Shown here in pieces: positions 26,084 through 34,154 of a stretch of DNA of 64,000 nucleotides. The stretch covers positions 124,001 through 188,000 of the forward strand of contig OY759970.1 in assembly GCA_963662965.1 (NCBI GenBank), read 5' to 3'. Made by a program: the position numbers and the translations under genes. Source of the stretch: DTWD01 sp963662965 (GTDB lineage Bacteria > Acidobacteriota > Vicinamibacteria > Vicinamibacterales > UBA8438). The notes beneath the pieces were generated by a model. The model was not told where the DNA came from. It saw only the letters and a list, made by a program, of their open reading frames with translations, and did no database searches. The number at the start of each line of letters is the position of its first letter. Within the stretch, counting starts at the first letter, position 1.

Positions 26084-26205
26084 GACTGGGGGAATATCGC
26101 CCTCGACCGCGCTACCAACTCTCGGGCGCTTCCCCCAGACCCCCTGGCTCCCTCGTTAGTGGGGCCCCGATGCCCCACGCCACTCGGGCGCCCGAGTTAG
26201 GATCA
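26084..26205 (-). repeat. Second dispersed module (GATATTCCCC family)
   Basis: Read on the minus strand it contains GGGGGTCTGGGGGAAGCGCC, then CGAGA, a variable gap and TCGAGGGCGATATTCCCC. The same phrases in the same order occur at 37436-37513. The part at 26155-26205 (CCGAGTGGCGTGGGGCATCG on the minus strand) recurs at about 41278-41302. It adjoins a three-hairpin repeat. Confidence 0.65.
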
Positions 26206-26297
26206 GGGCGCGCACGGCGCGCCCCCGCGGGAACGGCGCGGGGCATCGAGCCCCCGCGAGTGACCGCGGCGGGGTTCGGGGCAGCCAGCCCCGTCTA
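26206..26297 (+). repeat. Three-hairpin GC-rich repeat, copy 3
   Basis: GGGCGCGCACGGCGCGCCCC, central arm with CGCGAGTGACCGCG, final hairpin GGGGTTCGGGGCAGCCAGCC-CCGTCTAAA. It ends 3 bases after the stop of the Rieske gene on the opposite strand and could act as a structured 3' end for it. Confidence 0.8.
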
Positions 26298-26300
26298 AAT

Positions 26301-26852
26301 TCAAAAAAACAGCAGCACGTCCTCTTCCACCTCACCAATCACGACGCTCGTCTCGGTCACGTCGGTCACGCGGAAGCGGTAGAGGCCGCGCGGGGCGGGG
26401 CCGCCGAGCCGGCGGCCATCGGCCGCGGCGAACGCGCTGTTGTGACAGGGACAGAGATAGACCGGTTCGTCGACCGGCCCGGTTTCGGCAATTACATCGG
26501 CATGGAGATCTGCCTGGTCGCCGACGAAGTCGACGTCGCACTGCTCGTGCGGACAGACGACACAGACCGCGCGGAATCGATCCGGCGCGTTGTCGACGTC
26601 CGAGGTCCGAACCACCATGCCGTTGACCTGGACCGGCTGGTCTGGGTTGGCCGCCGTCGGCGGTGACACGCCTCGCGCCCGGAAGCGGGCCGGGCGCCCC
26701 ACCGTCAGGACGTCGAGGGAGACGACGACGGGTGCCGCGAGCGAGGAGTAGCGCAGGAAGCGCGACCCCTGGGCCTGCAGTCGACGCCCAAAGCCAACGA
26801 GCGCGAGCGTCGCGCTCTGGAGAAATGTTCGCCGCGGAACCGAGGTCGTCAC
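26301..26852 (-). CDS. Rieske [2Fe-2S] protein with Tat-like signal
   Basis: A 183-residue protein. N-terminus VPRRTFLQSATLALVG is a Tat-type signal. The Rieske cluster ligands are Cys100-Pro-His102 and Cys134-x-x-His137 (CPHEQC and CPCHNSAF); Cys105 and Cys136 could form the usual disulphide, indicating a high-potential cluster. The domain reads like the small cytochrome bc-type Rieske fold but no cytochrome b gene adjoins. It is the third gene of a tight operon after a YVTN propeller and a dihaem protein (12-base gap), so it probably exchanges electrons with that cytochrome in the periplasm. Confidence 0.9.
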   Translation of the reverse strand: MTTSVPRRTFLQSATLALVGFGRRLQAQGSRFLRYSSLAAPVVVSLDVLTVGRPARFRARGVSPPTAANPDQPVQVNGMVVRTSDVDNAPDRFRAVCVVCPHEQCDVDFVGDQADLHADVIAETGPVDEPVYLCPCHNSAFAAADGRRLGGPAPRGLYRFRVTDVTETSVVIGEVEEDVLLFF

Positions 26853-26864
26853 AACCAGGGGGGT

Positions 26865-27677
26865 CTAGCGCCCGGTCCGCCCTTCCACCCAGGCCGCCAG
26901 CGTCTGCCACTCCTCGGCGCCCTGCGTCGTCCAGTGCTTGCCGCCCGCATGCCAGTGGCTTCCACCAGCATCTTCGACGAGGGGATTCACGAGCAGAATG
27001 CTCGCCATCGGTTCACCGGGGACCACGAGGCGCTGCGTGATGCGCTCAAAGTTGCGGAACGACTGCTCCTCATCCCACGTGTCCCGACCCGGCGGCAGCG
27101 GTTCGAGGAAGCTGTTGCCGCCGCCGCTCGAGTGGCAGACGACGCAGCGCGCGTTGCCCGGCCGGCGATTCAGGAAGATCGGCTCGACCCGCTCCCGGTA
27201 GAACACGAAGTCGAGCGTCACCGACGTCGTGTTCACCCAGGTCGCGAGCGCCTGCCATTCGGGATGAGTCTGCGATTCCCAGTGCTTGCCGCCGGCATGC
27301 CAATGGCTGCCGCCGGCATCTTCGACGAGCGGATTCACGAGGAGAATGCTCTCCATCGGCGCGCCAGGGACGACGAGGCGCTGGGTGATGCGCTCGAAGT
27401 TGCGGAACGACTGCTCCTCGTCCCAGGTGTCCCGACCGGGCGGCAGTGGATCGAGAAAGCTGTTGCCGCCGCCGCTCGAATGACAGACAACACAGCGGGC
27501 GTTGCCCGGGCGGCGATTCAGGAAGATCGGCTCGACCGTCGACCGGTAGAGTTCGAAATCGAGACCGAGAAGCGTCTCGCCCGTCTGCGCCGCCACGGGC
27601 TGAACACCGTTCAGTGGACCGAGCGAGACGACCGCCAGAACGGCAACGACAGCGACGACCGACGCACGGACAGACAT
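26865..27677 (-). CDS. Periplasmic dihaem protein with internal tandem duplication
   Basis: A 270-residue protein: signal peptide (VAVLAVVSLGPLNGVQPVAAQ), then two copies of a domain of about 112 residues (39-150 and 155-266). Each has one CVVCH haem site (62-66 and 178-182), the phrase LPPGRDTWDEEQSFRNFERI and a histidine cluster GGSHWHAGGKHW. Over 86 aligned residues the copies differ at only three positions, so the duplication is recent. The domain resembles c-type cytochrome modules of Planctomycetes/Acidobacteria. The ATG at 27677 lies 10 bases after the propeller gene stop. Confidence 0.85.
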   Translation of the reverse strand: MSVRASVVAVVAVLAVVSLGPLNGVQPVAAQTGETLLGLDFELYRSTVEPIFLNRRPGNARCVVCHSSGGGNSFLDPLPPGRDTWDEEQSFRNFERITQRLVVPGAPMESILLVNPLVEDAGGSHWHAGGKHWESQTHPEWQALATWVNTTSVTLDFVFYRERVEPIFLNRRPGNARCVVCHSSGGGNSFLEPLPPGRDTWDEEQSFRNFERITQRLVVPGEPMASILLVNPLVEDAGGSHWHAGGKHWTTQGAEEWQTLAAWVEGRTGR

Positions 27678-27687
27678 GCGGTCTCGC

Positions 27688-28758
27688 CTACTGACCAACC
27701 GGAAGCCCCGGCAGCGTCGCCGTGATGTTCCGCTTCGGCACCTGGCCGACGGTAATGACCTCGATCTCCTTGCGGGCCTCGACGTCGACCACCGACACCG
27801 TGTTCGAGTGGGCGTTGGCGACATAGAGGAACTTACTGTCGGGCGTGAACGTCAGCCAATCGGGCACGACGCCGACGGCGACGCCGCCCAGGTATTCGAG
27901 ATCCGGCAGCGAGTACGCGTAGACGTGCCCGTTGATCTTGCTGGTCGACCAGAGCGACGTGCCATCTGGCGTCGCCTTGATGCCGTGCGCCGGGGCCCCT
28001 TGAATGCCGTAGCGGTTGCGCTCGCCTTCGGGGATATCGGGCTGCACGATCCGTTTCACTTCCTGCCGTTTCTCCCAGTCGACCACCGCAAAGCCATGGA
28101 GATTGGTGATCTGGACATACATGTTCCGCGTCGACCCATCCGGATTCGTGTCGAAGGTCAGCGGCCGCACGCCGCCCTCGAAGTGATAGGCCCACACCGG
28201 TCGCTCCAGCTCGGTATCGATCACGGTGGCGGTCCAACCACCGGTCGACCCCGCGACGACATGCTTGCTGTCGGGGGTGATGAACGTGTTGTGAACCCCT
28301 CGCAAGATGCGAATGAATTTCAGATGCTCTTCGGCCACCGTGTCAATGACGTCGACGCCGCCGCCCGTGCCCTGGATCGCGACATACAGCCGCTCACCGT
28401 TCTCGTGGATCGCGACGTTGTTCGGACGACCACTGAGCGGAATCGACTTCCGAACCTTGAGCGTCTTCGTATCGACGATGTCGAGCGCGTGGGTCGACTC
28501 ATTGGTGAGGTAGAGGCGATTACCGTCCGGCGCGGCCGCCACGCCGTGTATCACCTCGACACCGGTGATCTCGGCGACGATCTCGTTCGTCACCGGGTCG
28601 ATGAGGTGGACGTTATCGCCGGCGGCGTTCGTCTGGACGATGTAGGTGTCGTCCCCGTTCATGGCCGCCGCCGGTGCTGTGATCAGCGCACTGAGACTGA
28701 CGACCGCAGCGCCGAACAACCGACGCGTCTGAGATGAACGAGCCACGGAAGCTGTCAT
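27688..28758 (-). CDS. YVTN-family beta-propeller protein
   Basis: A 356-residue exported protein (signal to about residue 32, AAAM). It is a seven-bladed YVTN propeller: GVAAAPDGNRLYLTNESTHA, PNNVAIHENGERLYVAIQG, LTFTPDSKFLYVANAHSNTV followed by VVDVEARKE. In other bacteria such propellers form nitrite-reductase-like or surface-layer proteins; no haem site is seen in this one. First gene of an operon with the dihaem and Rieske proteins. Confidence 0.88.
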   Translation of the reverse strand: MTASVARSSQTRRLFGAAVVSLSALITAPAAAMNGDDTYIVQTNAAGDNVHLIDPVTNEIVAEITGVEVIHGVAAAPDGNRLYLTNESTHALDIVDTKTLKVRKSIPLSGRPNNVAIHENGERLYVAIQGTGGGVDVIDTVAEEHLKFIRILRGVHNTFITPDSKHVVAGSTGGWTATVIDTELERPVWAYHFEGGVRPLTFDTNPDGSTRNMYVQITNLHGFAVVDWEKRQEVKRIVQPDIPEGERNRYGIQGAPAHGIKATPDGTSLWSTSKINGHVYAYSLPDLEYLGGVAVGVVPDWLTFTPDSKFLYVANAHSNTVSVVDVEARKEIEVITVGQVPKRNITATLPGLPVGQ

Positions 28759-28774
28759 TGCGAGTCTCCTTACT

Positions 28775-28836
28775 TAGACGGAGCCGGCGGCCCCGAACCC
28801 CGGCGCCGCTCCGCCGGGGGCGCGCCGTGCGCGCCC
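28775..28836 (-). repeat. Three-hairpin GC-rich repeat, short copy 4
   Basis: Reverse orientation: TAGACGGAGCCGGCGGCCCC-GAACCCCG, a shortened centre, and GGGCGCGCCGTGCGCGCCC. The central arm is mostly missing. The rest of the gap to hflK (28837-29047) shows no gene; GTACACTGTAC at about 28974-28984 is a small palindrome, possibly regulatory. Confidence 0.7.
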
Positions 28837-29047
28837 GGATCGTACGTCGAGCAGGCTTGGGTGCGCGAACAGACTCCTAGAGTGCGACTGTACCGACGGC
28901 TCCGGCGAGCGTCAACCACCGCGGCGCCCGTCACGCTCCAGACGCCCGATGATCCAACACCGCTGTATTTGCGTACACTGTACAGGTACGATTCAGTTCC
29001 GCTCCTGGTCGCGCCTCGCTCTCTCTCGTCACAAGGAGTACTGATTT

Positions 29048-30091
29048 ATGGAAGAAATGCCCAAGATGCCCAACATCGATTTCTCACGTATGAACCTCCA
29101 GGCGATTCCGCCGCGAGCAGTGATGGCCGGTCTTGGCGTTATCGTGGCAATCGTCGTCGCCTTCAACACGCTGTACCAAATCCAACCCGAGGAAGTGGGC
29201 GTCGTGTTGAGGTTCGGCGAATTCGTGCGCACCACCGACCCGGGGCTCCGCGCGAAGATTCCGTTGGTCGAAGACGTGCTGAAGGTGCCGGTCCAGCGGC
29301 AGCTCAAGCAGGAATTCGGCTTTCGGACAATCGAAGCGAACGTCCGCTCGCAGTTCGACAGCCGTGACTTCGCCGGCGAAGCAGTCATGCTGACCGGCGA
29401 CCTCAACGTGGCGGTGGTCGAATGGATTGTGCAATACCGAGTCGCCGATCCCTATCTCTACCTCTTTAAGGTTCGCAATCTCGAGGACACCTTCAGGGCA
29501 ATGAACGAAGCGGTCATGCGCGAGGTGGTCGGGGACCGGACCGTAACCGAGGTGGTCACCATCGGCCGCCAGGAGATCGAGGCGACGGTCGGCATGCGGC
29601 TCCAGGAACTGGCCAACCAGTACCAAATGGGAATCACGATCGACCAGGTGGTGCTCCAGGACGTCAATCCGCCAGACCCGGTGAAGCCGTCATGGGACGA
29701 GGTCAGCCAGGCGCAGCAACAGCGCGACCGGATGATCAACGAGGCCCTCTCCGAGTACAACCGCGTCATTCCTCGCGCCCGCGGCGAGGCGCTGCAGGCG
29801 GTGCTGCAGGCTGAAGGCTATTCCCTCGACCGGGTGAATCGTGCGCAGGGCGACGCGGTCCGCTTCAGCGCCGTCTACGACGCGTATCGGCTGGCACCGG
29901 AGGTCACCCGCCGACGGCTCTACCTCGAAACGATGCAGCGCATTCTGCCTATGGTCGGCCGGAAGCTCTATGTCGACACGGACACGACCGGCGTGCTGCC
30001 GCTGTTGTCACTCGATGGCTCCGTTCCGTCGCGACCGACGCCGGTCGCCACACCCACCACACCCGCCGCCGCCGTTGGAGGTCCCCAATGA
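29048..30091 (+). CDS. hflK: FtsH protease modulator HflK
   Basis: A 347-residue SPFH/band-7 protein: short N-terminus, one membrane segment (about 25-42), then SPFH sequence (QPEEVGVVLRFGEFVRTTDP, LTGDLNVAVVEWIVQYRVAD) and a long helical region (QQQRDRMINEALSEYNRVIP) ending in a Pro/Thr/Ala-rich tail. HflK and HflC form a large membrane cage around FtsH and regulate its proteolysis. AAGGAG precedes the start. The stop overlaps the hflC start by four bases. Confidence 0.93.
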   Translation: MEEMPKMPNIDFSRMNLQAIPPRAVMAGLGVIVAIVVAFNTLYQIQPEEVGVVLRFGEFVRTTDPGLRAKIPLVEDVLKVPVQRQLKQEFGFRTIEANVRSQFDSRDFAGEAVMLTGDLNVAVVEWIVQYRVADPYLYLFKVRNLEDTFRAMNEAVMREVVGDRTVTEVVTIGRQEIEATVGMRLQELANQYQMGITIDQVVLQDVNPPDPVKPSWDEVSQAQQQRDRMINEALSEYNRVIPRARGEALQAVLQAEGYSLDRVNRAQGDAVRFSAVYDAYRLAPEVTRRRLYLETMQRILPMVGRKLYVDTDTTGVLPLLSLDGSVPSRPTPVATPTTPAAAVGGPQ

Positions 30092-31020
30092 GTAACTCGA
30101 CCATCATTCAACTCATCGTCGGCGTGGTGCTTCTGATCGTTCTCGGTCAATCGATGTACACCGTCAGCGAGACCGAGCAGGTCGTCATCACGCAGTTCGG
30201 CAACCCGGTCGGCGACGCGGTCGTGTCGCCGGGTCTGCACTTCAAGATTCCGTTCATCCAGCGAACCAACGTCTTCGAGAAACGGTTTCTCGAATGGGAC
30301 GGTAACCCTAATCAGGTGCCCACCAGGGACCGCCGGTTCATCTGGGTCGATACCTACGCGCGGTGGCGCATCACCGATCCGCTGTTGTTCTTCCAGCGGC
30401 TGCGCGACGAGCGCGGTGCGCAGTCGCGGCTCGACGACATCCTCGACGGTGAGACACGGAACGCCGTTGCGAGTCACGACTTGATCGAGCTGGTCCGCAG
30501 CAACAATCGCAACGCCGACGACGTGCAGATCGAATCCGACGAGGAGGCCGTCATTCTGGAAATGATCGAACGAGGCCGGGAGGAGATCACCCGGGAGATT
30601 CTCGAGACTGCGGCCGGGCGCACCTCCGACCTTGGCATCGAGCTCCTCGACCTGCGGCTCAAGCGGATCAACTACGTCGAAGAGGTCCAACAGGACGTCT
30701 TCGCCCGGATGATTGCCGAGCGGCAGCGGATCGCGGAGCAGTTCCGCTCGGAGGGCCAGGGCGAGTCGGCGCGCATCCAGGGTGAACGCGAACGCGAGCT
30801 CGCGCAGATTCAATCCGAGGCGTATCGCGAAGCGGAAGAGCTGCGTGGTCTGGCCGACGCGGAAGCGACCGCTGTGTACGCCGAGGCGTACAACCTGGAC
30901 GCCGACTTCTACGCGTTTACCAAGTCGCTGGAGACCTACGAGCAGACGATGGATCAGGAGACGTTCTTCATCCTCGGGACCGATAGCGAGCTGCTGCGGT
31001 ACCTGGAGCAGACGCGGTAA
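30088..31020 (+). CDS. hflC: FtsH protease modulator HflC
   Basis: A 310-residue SPFH protein with an N-terminal membrane helix (IIQLIVGVVLLIVLGQSMYTV), the HflC phrase VSETEQVVITQFGNPVGDAV, PGLHFKIPF and a coiled-coil region (EGQGESARIQGERERELAQI), ending FILGTDSELLRYLEQTR. Start overlaps hflK (ATGA), so the complex partners are made from one transcript. A short three-hairpin repeat follows the stop and may serve as a structured transcript end. Confidence 0.94.
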   Translation: MSNSTIIQLIVGVVLLIVLGQSMYTVSETEQVVITQFGNPVGDAVVSPGLHFKIPFIQRTNVFEKRFLEWDGNPNQVPTRDRRFIWVDTYARWRITDPLLFFQRLRDERGAQSRLDDILDGETRNAVASHDLIELVRSNNRNADDVQIESDEEAVILEMIERGREEITREILETAAGRTSDLGIELLDLRLKRINYVEEVQQDVFARMIAERQRIAEQFRSEGQGESARIQGERERELAQIQSEAYREAEELRGLADAEATAVYAEAYNLDADFYAFTKSLETYEQTMDQETFFILGTDSELLRYLEQTR

Positions 31021-31023
31021 AAA

Positions 31024-31080
31024 GGGCGCGCACGGCGCGCCCCGCGTCCGCGGCGGGGCTCAGGGTCGCAGACCCCGTCG
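31024..31080 (+). repeat. Three-hairpin GC-rich repeat, short copy 5
   Basis: GGGCGCGCACGGCGCGCCCC, a short centre (GCGTCCGCGGCGGGG) and a degenerate last arm GGGTCGCAGACCCCGTC. The central arm is missing, as in the copy at 28775. It sits 3 bases after the hflC stop. Confidence 0.7.
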
Positions 31081-31106
31081 GAAGAAGCCCGCTCGCGGCG
31101 GCGCGG

Positions 31107-31838
31107 TCACTCCGCCCGGAGCACGTCGACAGGATCGACCCGGGCGGCGCGACGCGCCGGCGCGACGCAGGCCGTCATCACGGCGGCACCGAGCGCGAGG
31201 GTCACGACGGCGAACGTCAGCGGATCTCTCGCGTCGACGCCGTACAGCAAATCGGCGAGTCCCTGAGCGGCGGCGAGGCTCACGCCGAGCCCGACGGCGA
31301 CGCCGGCGAGCGCGAGCCGTCCGGCGTGACGAAAGACGAGCCGTGCCACTGTCGCCGGCGTCGCCCCAAGCGCCGCTCGAATGCCGAACTCGCGTTCGCG
31401 GCGGCCGACGACAGAGCCCATTAGTCCGTACAGACCGACGAGCGCGAGCCCCACCGCCACGCCGGCCAGCACCGTCGCCAAACCGGCCTGCACACGCGCA
31501 TCGTCGGTGGCGGCCGCACGCAGCTCGGCAAACGTACGGGGTCTCCGGCGACCGCCAAGTTCGGGTCGGCGAGGTCGGCGTGACCGCCCTCATCGAGTAC
31601 ATCCCGGAAATCGAGGTAGTCCTGATACGGCAGCGGTGAGTACTCACCTGCGCTTCCGGGCATACAGCGTGACGAGTTCGTCCCCGCTGGTGAACCCGAG
31701 CGGCCGCCAGACCCCCTGGTCGATGAGACTTACGGCGAGCGTCGACCCACTGATGCTGATAGCGAGCGTCAGCACCGCCGCCGCCGTCCAACCGAGCTTT
31801 TTGGCCAGGAATCGGAACGCGAGCTTGAGGTCCTGCAT
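31107..31838 (-). pseudogene. Collapsed ADOP/MacB-type ABC permease
   Basis: The 5' part reads MQDLKLAFRFLAKKLGWTAA and VLTLAISISGSTLAVSL, the start of Acidobacterial duplicated-orphaned-permease (ADOP) genes. After a stop and frame change come EYSPLPYQDYLDFRD and then the family's last FtsX domain: GLYGLMGSVVGRREREFGIR, ALGATPATVARLVF and PARRAARVDPVDVLRAE. Intact ADOPs are about 800 residues, so some 550 residues of the middle, including most of the periplasmic domain, are deleted and frames no longer match. Confidence 0.85.
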
Positions 31839-31876
31839 GATCAGCTATCGGCACCGGCGGTCGGTGCGGCGTGGTG

Positions 31877-33055
31877 CTACCGCCTCGGCATGCGGGTCCA
31901 CTTCTGTTTCGCGCGGGCGCTCTTGACAACCGTCTCGATGAACAGCATGCCGCGCAGCCCGTCGTCGACGGTCGGAAAGTCGAGGGCCAACGGATCGGGC
32001 TCCTCGCCCTGGATCCGGGCGCGCATCGTGTCACAGGCGTTAGCGTAGATATTGGCGAACGCCTCGAAGAACGCTTCGGGATGACCCGCCGGGAGCCGGG
32101 TGGCGCGAGCGGCCGCCGGACTCATCGCCTCGATGTACCGGTTGCCGCGGCTCCAGGTCTCTTCCGGTCCGTCGAGCGAGGTCACCTGCAAGGTGTTCGG
32201 CGTCTCCTGTCGCCACCGGAGCCCGCGGCGGTCGCCGTAAACCCGAATCGCGAGGCCGTTCTCCTCACCGATCGCGACCTGTGAGGCAAAGAGGACGCCG
32301 CGTGCGCCATCTTCAAAGCGCACCAGCACGTTGCCATCGTCATCGAGCTTCCGCCGATCGACGAACGTCGTCAGGTCGGCCGCCAACGCCGTGATGCGCT
32401 GGCCGGTGATGTACTCGGCTAGACTCTCCAAATGCGTGCCGAGGTCGCCGATGCAACCCGCGGCGCCGCTCCGCTTCGGGTCGGTGCGCCAGTCGGCCTG
32501 TCTCATACCCGTCCGCTCGAGCGGCGTCGCGAGCCACCCCTGGGAGTACTCGGCCACGACCTTGCGCACGCGCCCCAGCTCGCCCTTGCGCACGAGGTCG
32601 CGGGCCAGCTTCACCATCGGGTAGCCGGTGTAGTTGTGGGTCAGCGCAAAGACACAGTCGGACTTGGCCACCAGGCGCTTGAGCTTGCGCGCCTCGTCGA
32701 CGGTGAACGTCATCGGCTTGTCACAGACGACGTGGATCCCCATCTGCAGCAGCGCCTTCGCCATCGGAAAGTGCAGATGGTTCGGCGTCACGATCGACAC
32801 GAAATCGATGCGCTCACCCTCGGGAAGCGCCAGCTCGTTCTCGATCATCGCCTCGAGCGACCCGTAAACCCGTGATGGGGGCAGCAGGAGCTCGCGCCCC
32901 TTGTCCATCGACCGCCTGAGCTCTGACGAGAAGGCGCCGGCCACGAGTTCGACACCGCCGTCCATCAAGGCGGCGCGCCGATGGACATCACCGATGAACG
33001 CACCGGGGCCACCCCCGACCATTCCCATCTTCAGTGTGCGGTCGAGCCGAGCCAT
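31877..33055 (-). CDS. Gfo/Idh/MocA-family oxidoreductase
   Basis: A 392-residue NAD(P)-dependent oxidoreductase. The N-terminal Rossmann fold starts MGMVGGGPGAFIGDVHRRAA; IVTPNHLHFPMAKALLQMG and CDKPMTFTVDEARKLK carry the conserved lysine (usually EKP, here DKP). The second domain has GCIGDLGTHLESLAEYITG with the Asp-x-x-x-His catalytic pair. Family members oxidise or reduce sugars, inositols or their derivatives. The ATG at 33055 follows AGGTG and fits the fold. It is part of the sugar island with two more minus-strand genes upstream, separated by a GGTTCAA heptad array. Confidence 0.92.
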   Translation of the reverse strand: MARLDRTLKMGMVGGGPGAFIGDVHRRAALMDGGVELVAGAFSSELRRSMDKGRELLLPPSRVYGSLEAMIENELALPEGERIDFVSIVTPNHLHFPMAKALLQMGIHVVCDKPMTFTVDEARKLKRLVAKSDCVFALTHNYTGYPMVKLARDLVRKGELGRVRKVVAEYSQGWLATPLERTGMRQADWRTDPKRSGAAGCIGDLGTHLESLAEYITGQRITALAADLTTFVDRRKLDDDGNVLVRFEDGARGVLFASQVAIGEENGLAIRVYGDRRGLRWRQETPNTLQVTSLDGPEETWSRGNRYIEAMSPAAARATRLPAGHPEAFFEAFANIYANACDTMRARIQGEEPDPLALDFPTVDDGLRGMLFIETVVKSARAKQKWTRMPRR

Positions 33056-33075
33056 GAATTCACCTGCTCCGATCT

Positions 33076-33123
33076 GGTTCAAGGTTCAAGGGTTCAAGGT
33101 TCATGGGTTCAGGGTTCAAGGTT
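33076..33123. repeat. GGTTCAA heptad array
   Basis: Six to seven imperfect units of GGTTCAA/GGGTTCAA in tandem fill the gap between two sugar genes. Related runs stand at 36226-36273 and 61187-61202, each between genes, so this is a dispersed low-complexity family rather than a single local expansion. Confidence 0.8.
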
Positions 33124-33128
33124 GAGGC

Positions 33129-34118
33129 TCATTGTTCGAACGCGGCGTCGAACGCCAGATCCGAGGGGGCGAAGTCGACCTGCTTGACGTACTCACACGA
33201 CTCGCGCGCACCATGCTCCCGGTCCATCCCGGAGTCCTCCCACTCGACCGACAGCGGCCCCACGTATTCGATCCGATTCAAGGCGCGAATGATCGCCTCG
33301 AAATCGACGTCGCCACGACCGACGGAGCGGAAGTCCCATCCACGTCCCGGTTCGCCAAAGTTGAGATGCGAGGACAGGATGCCGCTTCTCCCGTCCAACG
33401 AGACCGCCGCGTCCTTCATGTGGACGTGGTAGATCCGATCGGAAAACTCCTCGATGAAGCGCACCGGCTCGACGCCTTGCCACTGCAGGTGGCTGGGGTC
33501 GAAGTTAAAGCCGAACGCTTCGCGCCGGCCAATGACGTCGAGCGCGCGCGCGGCGGTCACGACATCGAAGGCAATCTCGGTTGGATGCACCTCGAGCGCG
33601 AACCGGACGCCGTTGTCCTCGAAGACATCGAGAATCGGGTGCCAGAGGTCGGCAAACCGCTGGAAGCCGGCTGCAATCGTCTCGGGATCGACCGGCGGAA
33701 ACGAATACAACAGATGCCAGATGGGCGACCCGGTGAACCCACACACCACCGGTACGCCGAGGTTCTTGGCGGCGCGCGCGCTGTTTTTCATCGTCTCGAT
33801 CGCCCACGTTCGCTTGGCCTCGGGGTCACCCTTGACGGCCGCCGGTGCGAACGCATCCGACCGATCGTCGTTCGGATCGCAGACGAGTTGGCCCGCCAGG
33901 TGATGGGAGATCGCCCAGCAGCCGAGTCCCTCGCTCGACAAGCGCTCGCGACGCTCGGCGCAGTACTCCGCGTCGTTGGCTCCCCGCTCCACATCGAAGT
34001 GGTCGCCCCAGCACGCCAGCTCCAACCCGTCATAGCCGAAGCTCTTGGCTTTGGGGGCAAGTTCGGCCACCGGCAGATCCGCCCACTGACCGGTAAAGAG
34101 CGTCACCTTCCGCGCCAT
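33129..34118 (-). CDS. Sugar phosphate isomerase/epimerase (TIM barrel)
   Basis: A 329-residue xylose-isomerase-like TIM barrel. Visible metal-site strands: ALEVHPTEIAFD (Glu), NFDPSHLQWQG (Asp, His), YHVHMKDAAVS (His, Asp) and LSVEWEDSGMD (Glu). This matches the divalent-metal site of sugar-phosphate isomerases and epimerases. AAAGGA precedes the ATG at 34118. It lies between a GHMP kinase and a Gfo/Idh/MocA dehydrogenase on the same strand, which suggests joint catabolism of a sugar or cyclitol. Confidence 0.9.
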   Translation of the reverse strand: MARKVTLFTGQWADLPVAELAPKAKSFGYDGLELACWGDHFDVERGANDAEYCAERRERLSSEGLGCWAISHHLAGQLVCDPNDDRSDAFAPAAVKGDPEAKRTWAIETMKNSARAAKNLGVPVVCGFTGSPIWHLLYSFPPVDPETIAAGFQRFADLWHPILDVFEDNGVRFALEVHPTEIAFDVVTAARALDVIGRREAFGFNFDPSHLQWQGVEPVRFIEEFSDRIYHVHMKDAAVSLDGRSGILSSHLNFGEPGRGWDFRSVGRGDVDFEAIIRALNRIEYVGPLSVEWEDSGMDREHGARESCEYVKQVDFAPSDLAFDAAFEQ

Positions 34119-34154
34119 TGAAACAGTCCTTTCAGACACGCCGTGATCCGCCCG

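Noticed and set aside
27541..27824. Longer N-terminus for the dihaem protein
   Set aside because: The frame is open upstream of 27677, but that part is arginine-rich, overlaps the propeller gene and precedes a clear signal peptide.
33076..33123. CRISPR array or telomere-like array
   Set aside because: Units are 7-8 bases without spacers and on a bacterial internal locus; it is a simple heptad repeat.
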